Source of the DNA: Prosopocoilus inquinatus
Taxonomy: Eukaryota > Arthropoda > Insecta > Coleoptera > Lucanidae
DNA length: 64,000 nucleotides
Reading direction: 5' to 3'
Assembly (NCBI GenBank): GCA_036172665.1
Contig: CM069869.1
Coordinates: 5,890,001-5,954,000 of the forward strand
This document shows positions 23,647 to 36,534 of the stretch, in pieces (within the stretch, counting starts at the first letter, position 1; every line of letters begins with the position of its first letter). Under the pieces are notes generated by a model that was given only the letters and a program-made list of their open reading frames with translations, made no database searches and had not been told where the DNA came from. Position numbers and translations under genes: made by a program.

Positions 23647-26131
23647 GTACACTCAAAGACTTTAAAGACGCCCAAGTCTTTACAACCCCTGTCCACTACT
23701 TTACCCGTCGACTATATTAATCCGACCGACCTAAAATTATTTACGACGGGTACTCTTGCAGCCTTTCCAACAATTATCTGTACGTGTTTGTATGTATTCA
23801 TGATTCAATATAATACTGCTTTACACGCCGTGTCCGCAGATCGGGTTTACTATAGGAAAAACGTTTTATTTTTCATTTTTCTGCTTGCCCTAAAACGTAA
23901 TAAATATTAGGAAAATAATAAATTCCCATTAATAACTGAAAAAGTTAGGACATTTATCTTTTTACTTTAACAAAATGTTAATCATATCAGCTAGGAATTG
24001 GTGGTATTATGAATTTGATACCTTACCACGTTTTCATCCACAATATCTTTGTTTTGTGAAAATGTTTGCAGGTTCTTAAAATTTTAAAATTAAAGTTAAA
24101 AAATGAAAACCTGTGTTTAAGAGAGTTTATTTTAAATTATTTTATTCTACGTAACTATTACCCCTTTTACATTTACAGTAATTGAAGAGTAACTTCTTAC
24201 TGGTCTAAGTGCCAATTTTGTGTTAAATTGTTTTTTTTTTTTTGTTAAAACTGCGCCAAATTTTGTGTTTAGTTGTTGGAATTGACTCTATTTACACTTA
24301 CACCATTAAAAAGTTAGGTACACTCTTTAATTAAATTGATATTACTTTACTGAAACAGTTTACGTGTATTTACTAACGTAATTTTTGAGTATTGCCATAT
24401 TTTGTGACAGTGTAAATGATTTTATTTTATTGTTGTTAATGGAGATTAATATTTTCTATCGCGGTTTTGGAATTTTTAGGACAACCAGTTTTTTTTAATA
24501 AAGAATGATTTTTTTAGAAAAGTGAAAAATTAAAACGTTTTTCCTATAGTGAACTCGATCCGTGGATATGGTGTATATTGGATTCTATACAGTGTGGTGA
24601 TAAAGTAACGCACCAAGCGAAAAAACACCCTTAGGGTTGACTTTTTATTCTTAGCCGGTAAAACCGTCGGTTTTTTCCACTGTACGCCGATAAGAGACTG
24701 ATTACCTGTTCACTGAACCAGATTTGCGAATTGTTACCTGCCAGATGTTTTACAATCCCTATAAAGTATTGGGCATTGTTTAAATTATCCTATACATATA
24801 GTTCTCACTACAACAAAATTAGAAACTTTTGTGTAAACACTTTCGGAGAAGAATTAAAATCGTAAGGGTGCCCAATACTTTTGGCCAGGCTGTAATTGTG
24901 TTGACAGATTATCTTAGTATATATAACGAGATGAAAAATTTTATAATTTAGTTTAGTTATAATATATTTAATCAAAATTTTATAAAATTCTGACCGTAGA
25001 GAGTCGCTGTCTAAGCTATTCACAATTTTATAGTTGAATAAAATTATAGTAAAATTAAAATTCTAAAGGTTGTTATATCTAATCAGAAAACTACTACACT
25101 TTTGCGAAATTTGTGTAATATATAATCCAATATACAATGTGTCCACGGATCTAGTTCACTATAGGAAGACCCTTTAATTTTTCACTTTTCGAAAAAAAAA
25201 ACATTCTTTATAAAAAGTCTATAAAATTCCAAAACCGCTATAGAAAATATTAAATTTCCATTAATAACAATGAAATAAAATCATATTTACACTTTCACAT
25301 AATATGACAATGTTCAAAAATTGCGTAAATTCACGTAAACTGTTTAAGTTAAGGAATATCAATCGAAGAATGTAACTTCTAAATGGTCTAAGTGCTAATT
25401 TGATTTAAGCGAAATAGAGTCTGAAACCTGTTTAATAGCAAAAGTAACGAAATCAAGTCATATATAAAAACACAAGCAAATTACACTTTAATATTACAAT
25501 TCCAAAAACTAAAAACAAAATTTGGAGCAGTTTTAACGAAAAAAGAACCATTTAACACAAAATTGGCACTTAGACCAGTTAGAAGTTACTCTTCAATTAC
25601 TGTAAATGTAAAAGGGGTAATAGTTACGTAGAATAAAATAATTTAAAATAAACTCTCTTAAAAACAGGTTTTCATTTTTTAACTTCAATTTTAAAATTTT
25701 AAGAACCTGCAAACATTTTCATAAAACAAAGATATTGTGGATGAAAACGTGGTAAGGTATCAAATTCATAATACCGCCAATTCCTAGCTGACATGATTGA
25801 CATTTTGTTAAAGTAAAAAGATAAATATCCTAACTTTTTCAGTTATTAATGGGAATTTATTATTTTCGTAATATTTATTACGTTTTAGGGCAAGCAGAAA
25901 AATGAAAAATAAAACGTTTTTCCTATAGTAAACCCGATCTGCGGACACGGCGTGTAAAGCAGTATTATATTGAAGCATGAATACATACAAAGACGTGTAG
26001 ATAATTGTTGGAAAGGCTGCAAGAGTACTCGTCGTAAATGATTTTGGGTCGGTCTGATTAATATAGTCGACCGGTAAAGTAGTGGACAGGGGTTGTAAAG
26101 ACCTGGGCGTCTTTAAAGTCCATGAGTGTAC
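23647..26131. mobile_element. Foldback element, about 2.5 kb, with arms near 1 kb
   Basis: The left arm 23647-24584 and right arm 25124-26131 are inverted copies, spacer about 540 bp. Outer ends pair as GTACACTCAAAGACTTTAAA with the complement of CTTTAAAGTCCATGAGTGTA. Deeper pairs include ACGCCGTGTCCGCAGATCGG and AGTAACTTCTTACTGGTCTA. Inside each arm the motif TTTACTATAGGAAAAACGTT occurs once in each orientation, so each arm looks like a smaller element with its own inverted ends. Arms have diverged by substitutions and an insertion of about 70 bp in the right arm. No transposase seen. Confidence 0.8.
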
Positions 26132-26189
26132 ATACCACCTCGCATCTTAAAAGTAAAAACCTGGATTGTCTGGATTATTTTTTAAATTA

Positions 26190-26375
26190 GTAAATATTTA
26201 TTTAGAGAATAGAATATTTCACAACGTTTTATACATTAATAAAATTTTATACAGTTTTATACTTGTATTATACTTGTATTATACTGTACACCGTAATACA
26301 CAGTATTAAACAATATTTTATACAGTATTATACCCACGTATTATACTGTATTAGGCAAAATGTATAATACTCTAA
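26190..26375. repeat. Degenerate GTATTATAC tandem repeat
   Basis: Repeated TATACTTGTATTATAC, ACAGTATTATAC and CGTATTATACTGTATTA words. Low-complexity DNA. Confidence 0.55.
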
Positions 26376-26439
26376 CATCGCTGGTCAAAATACGTCACTT
26401 AACGAATTTCTTTGTTTGACGATGATGAGTTATAAAATA

Positions 26440-26690
26440 GTGAGATAAGTCGGACTAAAAAAAAAATTGATTAACAATACAGGATGTTCCTTTTTTAGAG
26501 GCTTAATACCTATCTGATTGCTTTTATAATATACAATATGACCACATCTTCACTACAATCTACAATATGAAACAGTGTCTCTAAATTTAAGGGGGTCCTG
26601 TATAAAGGCAGTGGCGGACCGAACAAGCGTTTAAACCTTCGATTACGAAATAAGTTCTGTAATAATTGACCTATTACGTTATGGTAAACG
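26440..26690. repeat. Third partial copy of the 22.5-kb duplicated repeat
   Basis: Shares AATACAGGATGTTCC, ACTACAATCTACAATATGA, CCTGTATAAAGGCAGTGG and GTTTAAACCTTCG with 22503-23235. Confidence 0.65.
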
Positions 26691-26699
26691 TTTTCCTGG

Positions 26700-27307
26700 T
26701 TGTTCCACTTCGCGGGCATTATCCAACCAACCACAAATCTAACTGATGGAAACAACAAAAATGACGCATATATATCGATTCGGCTGCACTTATTTACAAG
26801 CGAAACAAGCACCACCTGTCTGCCCATCTCCCAACGTAATTTATTTCGAGGCGCGATGATCCAAGTATACAGATTTAGCATAGGAGGAAGTCTGGCGACT
26901 TCCCCCCACTCCACCATCTTCGCTCTACAAGTGTAGATCCGGTCCGAAGCGGCAACGTCGCATGCACTGTGCGCTTCCACCTCTCCTTACTCCCTCACAG
27001 TGTGGACGATGAGAGTTTAGAGGCGATATTGAAACAGAAATCATACGGTAGTGGTAAGGTGGCAGTCGAGTTGACAAGTCACAGTTACTGCTGACTGGAT
27101 AATCTGTGTGTTATCGAGGAGACGGTGTGTGTTTTTCTTGTGCATTCACCCCGTATTATCACCGCACTCACACAAACAAGGATAAACAGGAGGACAATAA
27201 CATCCGATCGCGTGTGCTTGTGTTGTTCGGATTGGGATTGTGTCTCCTTTTTTTTTTTTTGATCACCCCTTACATTTTGGATACAGGAATAAATTCCTTA
27301 AGAAGAG
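26700..27307 (+). promoter_or_regulatory. Candidate promoter and non-coding first exon of aop
   Basis: This patch is clearly richer in GC and CpG than the surrounding DNA, which is typical of promoters and exons in an AT-rich insect genome. Near its end AGAAGAG/GTAAAT gives a plausible splice donor (GT at 27308-27309). The first coding exon of aop starts right after a splice acceptor at 44500, so a non-coding exon must exist upstream. No TATA box or initiator is convincing. A 156-codon minus-strand frame overlaps this patch and the adjoining repeat and shows no domain. Other positions for exon 1, including outside the window, remain possible. Confidence 0.25.
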
Positions 27308-27969
27308 GTAAATATTTTCATAAATGTACCTAATTTTTTTGTTTCGGGAAAAAAGAACGCAAAGGAAAAGGCGAAACGTGCGCTACCTGTTGCATGCTTC
27401 TTCCTTTTTCAGGGTCGCTCGTCCACGTCGTTCTTCAAACTTGTAATAGGAACTTATTACTTATTCTAATGTATTCTAAGAACACTTTTTTTTACACGTC
27501 ACTTTACGACCGACATCCGTATTTATTTAACATTAAAATTTATAACGCCGTGATTAGTTTGTTCGGTCAAAATTATGACGATTCATTAAACATGAGGACG
27601 ACGACGGTCCTTTGTGCGGCGCGGCGCGTTTACGGCTCTCGAAAATGGTCCTTCGAACCGGGCGGATGGTATTTCCGGGAAACGCAGCCTCTGAAGCATC
27701 TTTTTTTTTGTTGTTTAACCAAGCGCGGTAGATCCATTATACGCTTTGAGGAGTTCCTCAGCAATACAAGAAATTATTTTCTAAGATCGGTACTTTTTTT
27801 TTGAAAAAAACAACAACACGTGTACAGTTTTTTTTTTTTTTTAATTATAAAAATCGAAACTGGTTAATTCTAGAGACAACTCAACTCTCAACATTAAAAA
27901 TGACAGCAATGTTCTATAAGTAAAAATAAGTTTAGAAATTGTAGTTTCTTCTTAATTAATTGCATTCAT

Positions 27970-28115
27970 TCGACCTCTTCCGGTTTTCCGAATAAACCTC
28001 GTGACAATCTTTTTTTTTATTTCATTGTCAGACATGTAAACCTCTTCCGGTTTTCTGAGTAGCAAATCTCGTAAGCATTTTTTTTTTATTGCATAAAATG
28101 ACATCATCTCAGTTT
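27970..28115. repeat. Short tandem duplication of about 70 bp
   Basis: ACCTCTTCCGGTTTTCCGA at about 27973 returns as ACCTCTTCCGGTTTTCTGA at about 28040, each followed by a run of T. Confidence 0.6.
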
Positions 28116-28187
28116 ACTGTTAAATGATTGGTCTGTTACTTATGTCATCTCCAATCGTAATTCCCCACTTCCTGTTTTTCCGGAAGT
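27977..28187. promoter_or_regulatory. Cluster of four ETS-type binding motifs
   Basis: CTTCCGG at 27977-27983 and 28044-28050, ACTTCCTG at 28167-28174 and CCGGAAGT at 28180-28187. The last two face each other as an inverted pair separated by 5 bases. These match the ETS consensus (GGAA core, CCGGAAGT best). Binding by Aop itself is inference. Confidence 0.4.
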
Positions 28188-29673
28188 AAAATATCATGTT
28201 GAAAATAATTTCGTCAGCCTTCGTCAAGGTCACAGATACATATAACGATCTCTAGCAATAAATTAAAAATATTTAATTAATTCAATTTAGAAACGAAACA
28301 AAGAGAACAGATGACATAATACAGTCACGTGAGCTATCATTTCGGAATAATTTGGTAAAGTTGTTTTCCAAGAAATCAAATTTACACCATACAGGGGAAG
28401 GTCGCAAACAATCTTTTCGATATAAGTTCTTTCCCCCCTCTGCTCTAGGAAATTGCGTCTTTTAATTTAGGAGAATCAAGATAAGGAGCTCAAAAAAAAA
28501 ACGGTGAATAAGCACTTTAATATTTTTGCTCATGTGACGGATATCCTAGGATTATGTTGCCAAATTCTTAGATAAGCTAAACCCTATGTAATGGTTTACG
28601 GAAAGTTACTTGTACACCGTGCAATAAAAAAGTTGTCTCCTTTCACTATAATAGGTCACGTCGGACACAAGCAGATAAACAAAACATGAGATGAAATAAT
28701 ACAACAGGTGACACAAAATTTTATTAAGGGGAGACATTATTTTTATTACCGGATGTACTTCAGCCAAGCTTTATATATCGCAAAAGCGTTGTTGAGTCTT
28801 GGTCGTGAGTCACTTGTTCTCGAAAACCATTACCATTTTTCTTTCGGCTTTCCTCTTTTGTCAATTATGTTTCCTGATTTGTCACATCATTTTCCAATTA
28901 CTGACATGTCAAGTCGTAGGTATCTCAAATAGGAAACTCATTTGGCAAAAGTTGAAAACCAAAAGAAAAAGATTGTATTAAGAAAACGCAATACCAGTCA
29001 GACTCAAGGAAATCGGAAATGTTTTAAATTTTTTTTTGTAAGTACAAGAACTGTAAACACAGATTAATCTATTTCAGTCGCCTTAACAACATTCCTGATT
29101 ATGTCATCTTAAGACTTGACTTTTGCCTCACGACAACTTCCATGTTGCACCCATGTTAATGATTGCTTCACAATGTGTTGTTAAAAATCAATCCAATTGC
29201 GAAATTTGTTTTCATTCCTTGCGCACTGCATTTGTTTCACTTGGCCTGGTCGAAAACAATACATCCTTAAACCGCGTTTACTGTTTTTTTTTTTGTTTTT
29301 CCAACCTTGAAGGTGTCCTTCGTGCTAACGCACGAAACGTCAACACACTCGTACATCCGATCATGATGATGACGTACGTACCTACTACTTAGAAAACGAA
29401 AATATTCCACACGTTGGAAGGAGGTGACGTAAATCCGAACAAGTTTTCTAAGTAGTTTCAGAAAAATTCAAGCTCCAGGTTGTAAATATTAAGATTTCGC
29501 CGCTTTTTTTTTATTTTGATTAAGGCGATCTTCACGTCAGCGCATTGACGTACGTATTTTTTTCTTTGACGTTCCTGTTGCGGAAAAATTGGGAGAAAGA
29601 CGCAAGCATTGAAAAAATAAATTTAAATTTTATGATCAAAGATTTTCGTAAGCACTGAACCTCAAATAAAATA

Positions 29674-30562
29674 TACAGGGTGTATCGTAAAGCACGGAGG
29701 AGATTAAAAGGGCGCAGCCTGGGGGAAATAAAAGTGAACCTCTTTTCTTCATTCGCTTTTGACCAAATCCCAATTGGCAAGAAAGTAGCAGCAGTTTAAT
29801 TTTTTTTTTTTTTTGAGTTTACGATGAACTTTCGTAGGCTATTGGAAGAAAGTGTTTTCGAAAGACTTTTGACCATCTGCATAGAGCTTTCTGAATGCGC
29901 ACGTCTAGAATTGAAAAGCCTTTGTTTATAGATGACTGTTGATGTACAGTTATAATAGTTTAAATTTATTTTAAGTTTACCACGACCTTGCATAGGCTAT
30001 AATTTTCCAGAGTCTCAATTGGAAGAAAGTGTTTTCGAAAGGTCTTTGACCATCTGGATATCTTTCTAAATGCATATCCCTCTTATACGCCTGGAATTAA
30101 AAAAAAACCCTTATTCATAGATGGTTGACGATTTGATTCAAGTTTTGCAGAAATCGAATCATTATGATGTTTCTGTAACTCCATGCTTGTGCAAAAGAAT
30201 CATGTCTCCCGTATTCCATGTTACTGTAATTACCTAATCATTTCGTTCGAGTTAATAATCATTTAGTGAGTAAACTTAAGAGAAACTGTAATAATTTTTT
30301 TGCATCAACAACCTTCATGTAACTAATATTTTTAACTAAACGTTCGACTAATTCAACTCTTAGATCCCCTAACATTGAATTTAAAACGTAATTTATTATT
30401 GTAGTTAGTAGCATTTGCTTGTTAATTAGTTTAACTTCAATTTATTGTAGTTTTTTAATTAACAATGAGTTTTTGGGAAAAGTTTCTTAAGAAGAAATGC
30501 TATATTTTGATCTTCTCTAGCCACCCTGACAGTCTCCTCCATAGGCTATGAGACACCCTGTA
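29674..30562. mobile_element. MITE-like element with TACAGGGTGT termini
   Basis: The left end TACAGGGTGTATCGTAAAGC pairs imperfectly with the right end GGCTATGAGACACCCTGTA. GGAGGAGA and TCTCCTCC also pair just inside the ends. The 889-bp interior includes a tandem duplication (29815-30130). Confidence 0.6.
29815..30130. repeat. Tandem duplication of about 160 bp inside the MITE
   Basis: GGAAGAAAGTGTTTTCGAAA occurs at about 29844 and 30020, each followed by a GACCATCTG match and a TTATTCATAGATG/TTTATAGATG match. Confidence 0.65.
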
Positions 30563-31410
30563 TACTTCATTCGTTGATGAGGATGAGAATAGATAATTAA
30601 TTTTTCGAACTGTTTTGCTTGCTTTCTTATACGGTATGGCTGTCTTATCTTCATGGGTGTAAGGCGTTGGGTGGATTTGGGTTACCGTCTCTCGTAGGTG
30701 CCTTCGATATCTTCCAATCCGTTTCTTTCTTCGGTCCAAAACTTGTTTAGCTCCTTTTTACACATACTGTTTGCTAGGCCTGTCTCTTGTTTACTTCTCC
30801 GATCCTATTTCTTACTTCGAACACTATTTTTGTTAATCTTTTTTTTGGTCCATCCATCGCTTTTATATGTTCGTATCATATCTTAATGTATTTCCTCCTT
30901 TATTTTACTCCTATTATTTATCTATTGAATTTATTGATTAATTTGCCCTGTGCGTTATAATTTTATTTTTTTTTCCATTCTCGTTCTATTTCCATTTTTT
31001 TTTTTAAGAATGTCATTTCGGTTTCTTTTTGTGTTTTTTTCTTTCTGTTTCTACTTTTACTTCTTTCGATATTTCTGTTTTTCTTTTTGTAAGAGAGTAT
31101 GTTTGATATTACTGAACACTCTTTTTCCTTTGGTTGTAATTTTTTCTTTAATTTATTCGTCTATTTCGACCTTCTTGGGTTACTACAGATGTTAAATATT
31201 TGAATTTTTGTATCTGCTGCGGATTTTCTCTTTTCAGTTTTTACGTGGTTATATACAGACATCGTTTCCCTTTCCTTTTGTTTTATTTCCCTTTTTCCAG
31301 CGTTCTTGTATAAGTATTTCAAGATTTTCATTAGCCGTTTTTATATTATTTAAATTAATTCTGCATTTCCTTTTTGTCTTTTAATAAATTATACATTAAT
31401 GTGTAAAGCA

Positions 31411-31976
31411 TATACAGGGTGCTGCATTTTGAAACGCAACATAAGAAATCCCTTGTTAAATTTAAAGGTGTTCCAATATTGGCTTCCCTAATTATTTTAC
31501 AGCAAAATTACATTTAGGTTTCTTGAAATACTCTTCAAGGTGAATCTGTCTGTGAAGTTTGAGAATTTTTCATACGCTTGAGTTTCAAGATATTTAAAAA
31601 AGGTCCTGTAATTAAATTCGATTTATACAGTATAGCTTTGATCAATGATAGTGAAAACTGGACAGATAATCAATAAATCTGGTCGTCTTTGAAGAAGATT
31701 GATAGAAAAGGCTTTTCCAGTAATTTATTTAAACATTTATTGATCGTTTGGTATAAATTGTATTTCGTTATTGATCTTTTTTAAATAGCTGGACACTGAG
31801 CGAATCAAAAATTCTCAAACTTCACAGACAGATTCATCTTGAAAAGCACTTTAAAAAACGTACATGGAAATTTGCTGTAAAATAATTAGGAAAGGCAATA
31901 CTCGAGCACTTTTTAATTAATATGGCATTTCCTATGTTGCATTATCAAAACGCAGCACCCTGTATATGTATCCAAT
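31411..31976. mobile_element. MITE with long inverted repeats and TACAGGGTGCTGC termini
   Basis: The left end CATATACAGGGTGCTGCATT pairs with the right end AACGCAGCACCCTGTATATG. Inner matches include CTAATTATTTTACAGCAAA with its inverted form, and CTGTCTGTGAAGTTTGAGAA with the form near 31818. About 566 bp, no coding content. Confidence 0.75.
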
Positions 31977-32362
31977 GTTCATGCTTGATTTGACATGTTC
32001 TGATTGATGTCTAATAATTAAACAAACAAGCAAACCAACAAATATCGATGAAATCTACAGGTTGTACATTTTTCGTCGTCCCAAAATGTAGAAAACTTTT
32101 TGTGTCTTCCAAATAATTTTAATAATGTAAATTAACTATGAAATCATCAAAATATAACGCTACTTTTTCCTTAAGAAAGAAACTTGTCAATGACCTAAAA
32201 ATAAACAATGAAATAATATGTACTTAAAAAAAAAAAAAATTAAAGTAAATCACTGTTCTATAATCACCATTATAATTTAATAATTCACGCACTTAATAAT
32301 AATTTCGATAAAGAAAAATATGAAACTGTGTAAAGGCCTTGCTTTATGGAAATTATTCAATG

Positions 32363-32628
32363 TACAGTCGCGAGCGTTAAATTTTGGTCGTCACTGTCAA
32401 TCAAAAACGTCACTTTTCATTCCAGAAATTAGAAATTTTCACATAAATTTGTCGTATTTTACCAAGAAAGTGTCGGAAATAAATTAAGTATTCGAGAAAC
32501 TATACCCGGCATTCAAAATTAAGACACGAATCTCTTCCCTTACTTTTATAATAAAATACAAATTCGGTGCCAACCTTTCTTTGACAATAATTATTAGTGA
32601 CGAGCAAAATTTATTACTCGTGACTGTA
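32363..32628. mobile_element. MITE with TACAGTCG termini, copy 2
   Basis: The ends TACAGTCGCGAGCGTTAAAT and the inverted ATTTATTACTCGTGACTGTA frame a 266-bp element. The interior matches the copy at 8432-8667 throughout. Confidence 0.75.
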
Positions 32629-34194
32629 CGTACTTTTTACGAATACAACTTACTTCAAAAATCTTAAGCACGATTTGATTTCTGCCATTGTATAAAATAA
32701 CGATGTGGGTATGAATGCAAACGATCCGCGTTTATTGCGTAAGCGTAGATACCGCAATGCGTAGGTACCTAAAATTTATCTTTCCTCATCAATCATCAAA
32801 ACGAACGTCACAGAGTTTCACGAGTGGGAAAATCACGTACCCATGAAATAATGAACGTAACGTGTACACCGACATTCTTGACATTTCCCATCAAAAATTG
32901 CAAAAATCCCAAGCCGTCACTTTCATGAATGTTGTTGGCTAATTACACAAGGAATATTCACAAAAATTTTAAGTAGTATATTAGAAAGCCATTTGCCCCC
33001 CGCCCACTCGTGTACATAGGTGCAATAGGAATGTTCAAATGGGTTGAAAGAATTTATAATAACTAGAACATTGATAGGCAGGTAAATAAAAACACAAAAT
33101 CCAAGTGAAACTAAAAACGAATGTAAAAGTCGAATTGAAATAAAAAAAACTACCCGTTGAGAGACCTTATTATAAGAAAATAGAATGTAAAAATCTGTAA
33201 GGGAAAATTGTTGAGAAAATAAATATGCTGGCGACCCCTTACACCCGAGATCGTTTAATATTATATGTAAGTGTAATATGAGTTATTGAAAAGTAAATAA
33301 TAAAGGAAGGTACATATATAAATGTAGTAAACATGTTTTTTTGTAAAGTACAGACCTGTTAATATTTTTAGTATACCTATCGTCAATGTGTTGATGATAT
33401 TAGGTATGTTTTGCAGTGATGTTTCAATTTTTGGTGCAGTTGAATGATGCACTGATGCAACTAGTCAAGGAAACATGAAAAATACTATATTTTATTCGAA
33501 AAAAATAGTATCCAATATTTACAACTTCAAAAAAACCGACATAATAGTTTACCTCACGTGATCAGATTAACTTAAATTTCTTGGAAAATGTTTTCACGTA
33601 GGTTGGCAATGTTGTAAGATTTTTTCTTGAAAATTTTCACACTTCTTTATCTACTTATTATTATATTAATTATTATACAGGTCTAATGCCTGCCTTTACA
33701 CGATGGTAATTTTTGTGTACATTTCGGACAAAATGGCATAGACAGGTTACCATAATGAATGTTTATTGGTTAATTCGACACTTCTCATTGTCATTATTTC
33801 ATAAATTTTGTACAAGAAATATCACGGTATAATATGGGCATTAGACTAGAACCTTTATTTTATTGTACACTAATTAAAGTACTGCATGAAACTCTTTCAT
33901 ACAACTTCATATTTTTATTATTTTAAAAAATTTGTTCATGATTTATTCGTCAATACCTTATCTGTCCCTTTTTTCTATAATTTTTCTCCTTATCATCGTT
34001 ACGTTGAATTTATGATGTTTTTTTTTTTTTGTAATGATGTGGTACGTGTCTAGAAAAATTAAGATGTTGAAAAATATGATGAATTCAAATAACATTGCAT
34101 TATGAAGACGATATGAGTAGAAGATGGAAGTTGTATCATTTAACTAATCATCTCAGAGGAGTGTCATTTAACTACTTTCGATCAAGTTTCTTAT

Positions 34195-34560
34195 AGTTCT
34201 GACAAAAACCGGAAAAACTGAAACCGGTTTCTTTAAAAACCAGTTTCGGATATAACCGGTTATCCAAATAATGGTTACAACCGACTATTCGAATATCCAA
34301 AAACCGATTATTCGGATGGTATTTGAAAAACCGACTATTCGAGTACTATCCAAAAACCGTCTTTTGGATATCCGAATCGGTAAACCAAAAATGAGTGAAT
34401 TAAAAAAAAAACTAATTCGAATATCCGAGTATCTAAAAACCAATAAAATTCGAATAACCGGTCATCCGGATAACCGGTTTTCGGTTTTGTTTAAAACCGC
34501 GAACAATTCAAAACCGGTTAACCAAAGTTATCCAAAAAACGGATTTGGTTGCGAGCACTA
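34195..34560. repeat. Degenerate tandem repeat of ACCGGTTATCCGAATA type
   Basis: Words such as ACCGGTTATCCAAATA, CCGACTATTCGAATATCC and CCGGATAACCGGTTTTCGG recur in both orientations over about 365 bp. A 96-codon open frame runs through it but only reflects the repeat. Confidence 0.7.
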
Positions 34561-35149
34561 GATTCTTTAATCAAATATTGATTATATAGAGATATTGTTA
34601 TAAAATCTTTAGTCTTAATCATCACAATGCGGGAAATTCCGGACACAAAATACACGTTTTCGATCGAGAGTTTCCGGCTTTTATGAATATTTGCAAGGCG
34701 TTCTAATCTCAAAGAAAATTAACGGGATTTATTGCCGAGCGAAGGTTTTTTTTTTTGGCAGCGGAAAGAACATAAGAATTTAATAAATTTTACGCTAAAC
34801 TCATCATATTACATTAAAATTTAGCACAACAGATTTTATAAAATTCATGTAATAATAATAATAATAATTTTATTCGTCCCGTGATTGTGTCAAAATATGA
34901 CAAATCAAAATAAAGCCATTGATAGTTCGAACTCCACAATTGAATATACGCAGTTATTTATTAGAATTTTCTTTATTTTTGATTTAATTGATTTAAATGT
35001 ATTATAGGACGTCCCCCTCACATGCCTTGTCATTAACTTTGTTAATTATCACTCACACATACAGGTTGTTTGTAAAAGCGTTGTTTAAGCGAGTTAAAGC
35101 GAATGTTTCAAGCACTTCCTAAATACTAAACTGTTGAATTCAAATAATC

Positions 35150-35240
35150 GGTAACCAAAATAATTGTTTTACTTAACCTCCCAAATAACCAAAAATGCTT
35201 TATTACATTCTTACAAATGTTTATACAGCAAGACTTTACG
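35150..35240 (-). repeat. Reverse copy of the end of the 535-1195 repeat
   Basis: The reverse complement reads CTTGCTGTATAAACATTTGT, then AAGAATGTAATAAAGCATTT and TTGGTTATTTGGG, matching the ends of both copies at 0.5-1.2 kb. Confidence 0.6.
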
Positions 35241-36534
35241 ATTTATTATTTAGGTTTATAAACATTTTCTCGATATTAACAAAGCACTTAAATTTCCAAA
35301 ATGGGCACAAGTAATAAAGCAAAATAATGATGTAGAAGTGTTTAAAAAGCAACCTATGAAGAATGTTAACACTTTTTATGTTGTATAAACGTTTCTAGAG
35401 TATTAATGCAAATCTAATTAATAAATACGTTATACAACAATAAGCAGCCATGTTAATATCGCTCCTTTACGACTCTTTATAAAATAGGTTTACAGTAACT
35501 ATTTTGTTGCCTAATTACTGTGGACTGTGACTGTTTCGATACTTATAAAAACTCTACGCGCCAAGTGAAATACACAAATTTGTCGTACATATTTATTAAA
35601 AAAAGAAATATTATTTTTACTTTAATTAGTTTGTTATTGATTTAGAGATAATATAATTTAGTAAGCAATTCAATTTTTACATCAATTTATAATGTTTAAC
35701 GCAATATAATAATAATTGGGTTATTCTATATGTGCTTTATAACAATGGCTGCTGCATCCTATCCAGAGCGAAACATAAAAATATGGCCGCTTATAGAAAC
35801 GATGTCGTAGACACCTACAAGCAATTATAAAACCTATAAAAAGCTGCAATACCAACAAGTTTTTTTAAAGCTATTTGTTACACGACACGTTGCAACCTTT
35901 AAAAGAGTAAATTACTGTATTAATACTATCACTATGATTTACTGTTTATTGTTATGTAAAACCTTTATAACAGTGTAACACAACACAAACAATCCTCCTC
36001 GAAATTCTGTATAAATGTTTGAAATTACCTTTATTTGTTGTCATCGTAAATTTTAAACATAACTAAAACACTCTGTAAGCTCACAAAATATGTAATTATA
36101 AACATAACCTCCAAATCGCCATTAGAAATTATTTCAAGCGCGAACTAGTAACTTGTTTTTCATCGAAGAACCAAAACAGGAAAAAGAAATGGTGCAGAAA
36201 ACAGTAGTGCACTTGTCCACCTAATGGGCGCGTGCTAAAAATAAAACGCCTTATGAAACTTGCTTTTTAAATGTAAGTACTGTTATTCTAACAATTATAA
36301 ATCTACATAACTTCCGTTTTACGATTTAGTTCGATAATCGTTATATAAAACCTGCACAATCCTCTGTTATACATCATTTATAATAGCATTTTGCAATGGT
36401 GTGTAACAAATATTTTCCCTAATACTGTATATTTATTATTTTACGGTCTTTAATTCACATTATAAAACAATAATGAAACCGTAAAACTATTTTCTAATGA
36501 CTTTATTATACACTTGTAAGAAGTAAGTATAAAT

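Noticed and set aside
26510..26980. 156-codon minus-strand open frame
   Set aside because: Half lies in a dispersed repeat and half in the GC-richer patch. It has no domain or splice support, so the length reflects base composition.
34271..34561. 96-codon open frame
   Set aside because: It is a translation of the ACCGGTTATCC tandem repeat.
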